Positions 5,574 through 5,772 of a stretch of DNA of 5,772 nucleotides are shown here, in pieces. The stretch spans positions 1 to 5,772 of the forward strand of contig JAWVEV010000191.1 in the NCBI GenBank assembly GCA_033856535.1, read 5' to 3'. The notes below the pieces were generated by a model. That model did not search any database. It was not told the DNA's origin and saw nothing but the letters and a program-made list of their open reading frames with translations. This stretch comes from JAWVEV01 sp033856535. Lineage in GTDB: Bacteria > Actinomycetota > Thermoleophilia > Miltoncostaeales > Miltoncostaeaceae. The translations under genes were made by a program, and so were the position numbers. The number at the start of each line of letters is the position of its first letter. Position 1 is the first letter of the stretch.

Positions 5574-5604
5574 AGGGTACCGACTTAGCGGGTTGCTAAA
5601 TCAA
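5574..5604 (-). promoter_or_regulatory. Transporter promoter with dyad in a 19-base spacer
   Basis: On the minus strand a -35-like TTGATT (5599-5604) and a -10-like TACCCT (5574-5579) are separated by 19 bases. Between and touching them is a perfect inverted repeat, TTAGC-N5-GCTAA (5585-5599). Over-long 19-20 base spacers carrying a dyad are typical of MerR-family activation (as with ZntR), and the gene is a zinc-type exporter. A DtxR/ArsR-type repressor operator is an alternative. No regulator gene is visible next to it. Confidence 0.45.
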
Positions 5605-5676
5605 GTTCCGCGCGCCGCGTCGCCGGCGAGTTTGCCGGGGCTAGCTGAGCTGCCCACGCTCTTCGTGAACACCTGA

Positions 5677-5743
5677 GAGGGCGTCCGAGCCCTCACCGAG
5701 TCTGTGGCTTGCGACAGCAACGCAGACACGGAGGGGCTCGGAC
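5677..5743 (+). promoter_or_regulatory. Structured leader with two competing hairpins over a Shine-Dalgarno
   Basis: Structure B: GTCCGAGCCC (5683-5692) pairs perfectly with GGGCTCGGAC (5734-5743). Inside it GTCTG pairs with CAGAC (5700-5704, 5723-5727), CCG with CGG, and TTGC with GCAA around a GACA tetraloop (5709-5720). B buries part of GGAGGGG (5730-5736), a good Shine-Dalgarno nine bases from ATG 5744. Structure A: GAGGGC (5677-5682) pairs with GCCCTC (5689-5694) around a six-base loop. It uses the same 5' arm, so A and B exclude each other and A would free the ribosome site. A second copy of GGCTCGGAC at 5763-5771 could also pair with the 5' arm. A possible promoter is TTGCCG (5632-5637) with CACGCT (5655-5660). 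It matches no riboswitch class I know. The pairing is seen directly; regulation is inferred. Confidence 0.5.
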
Positions 5744-5772
5744 ATGGAAGACGCTAGAGGTCGGCTCGGACT
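5744..5772 (+). CDS. Start of an unidentified gene (nine codons, runs off the right edge)
   Basis: ATG 5744 begins MEDARGRLG and continues to the window end. Support comes from GGAGGGG nine bases upstream and from the structured leader that ends exactly at the ATG. Nine residues are too few to name a family. Codons 7-9 contain GGCTCGGAC, a repeat of the 3' arm of the leader hairpin. An SD-sequestering hairpin is seen in front of some transposase genes, so an insertion sequence is one possibility; a regulated chromosomal gene is another. Confidence 0.4.

Noticed and set aside
5671..5694. CCTGAGAGGGCG resembles the CTGAGAGGG segment of actinobacterial TPP riboswitches.
   Set aside because: The other conserved TPP elements (GGGGTGC before it, the AACCTGATC and ATGCCGG-type segments after it) are absent, and the bases form a different pair of hairpins.
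5683..5743. The long hairpin as SRP RNA, 6S RNA or an IS110-type bridge RNA.
   Set aside because: The SRP GNRA/GGAAGG core is absent, the length is too short for 6S, and no transposase sequence is visible to support a bridge RNA.

Overview
This is a very GC-rich window with strong G/C in third codon positions, many GTG starts, few Shine-Dalgarno sequences, and several -10-like hexamers 6-9 bases before start codons. That fits a high-GC actinomycete-type bacterium. A Thermoleophilia/Solirubrobacter-like lineage is my guess, but nothing here fixes the genus. I see no phage gene, CRISPR array or complete mobile element. Most of the window reads as ordinary chromosomal genes.

Layout. The left edge holds the start of an ArsA-like ATPase gene on the minus strand. 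Divergent from it is a 227-residue membrane protein with a Pro/Ala-rich tail (438-1121). Facing that gene is a 334-residue minus-strand protein that resembles the actinobacterial DUF6687 family (1173-2177). A 53-base divergent promoter region then leads to a two-gene unit: a 110-residue single-pass membrane protein with a helical tail (2231-2563) and a Ppx/GppA exopolyphosphatase (2560-3507). The two share four bases at a run of seven G. A 79-residue conserved-looking small protein (3518-3757), a tRNA-Leu(UAA) (3774-3856) and an SDR oxidoreductase (3904-4659) follow on the plus strand. A CDF zinc-type efflux transporter on the minus strand (4653-5564) converges on the SDR gene and overlaps it by 7 bases.

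The right edge (5565-5772) is the least ordinary part. Upstream of the transporter is a dyad inside a 19-base promoter spacer, the geometry used by MerR-type metal regulators. Beyond that is a structured leader of about 67 bases with two mutually exclusive hairpins. One of them buries the Shine-Dalgarno of a new gene that starts at 5744 and leaves the window after nine codons.

How the genes relate. The membrane protein and Ppx probably form one translationally coupled unit, with a correctly phased G-GGG-GGG slippery heptamer that could also fuse them. The other genes are single transcription units without an obvious common pathway. The best candidates for something new are the switch-like leader at 5677-5743, the possible Ppx membrane fusion, and the DHH-like metal motif in the DUF6687-like protein.
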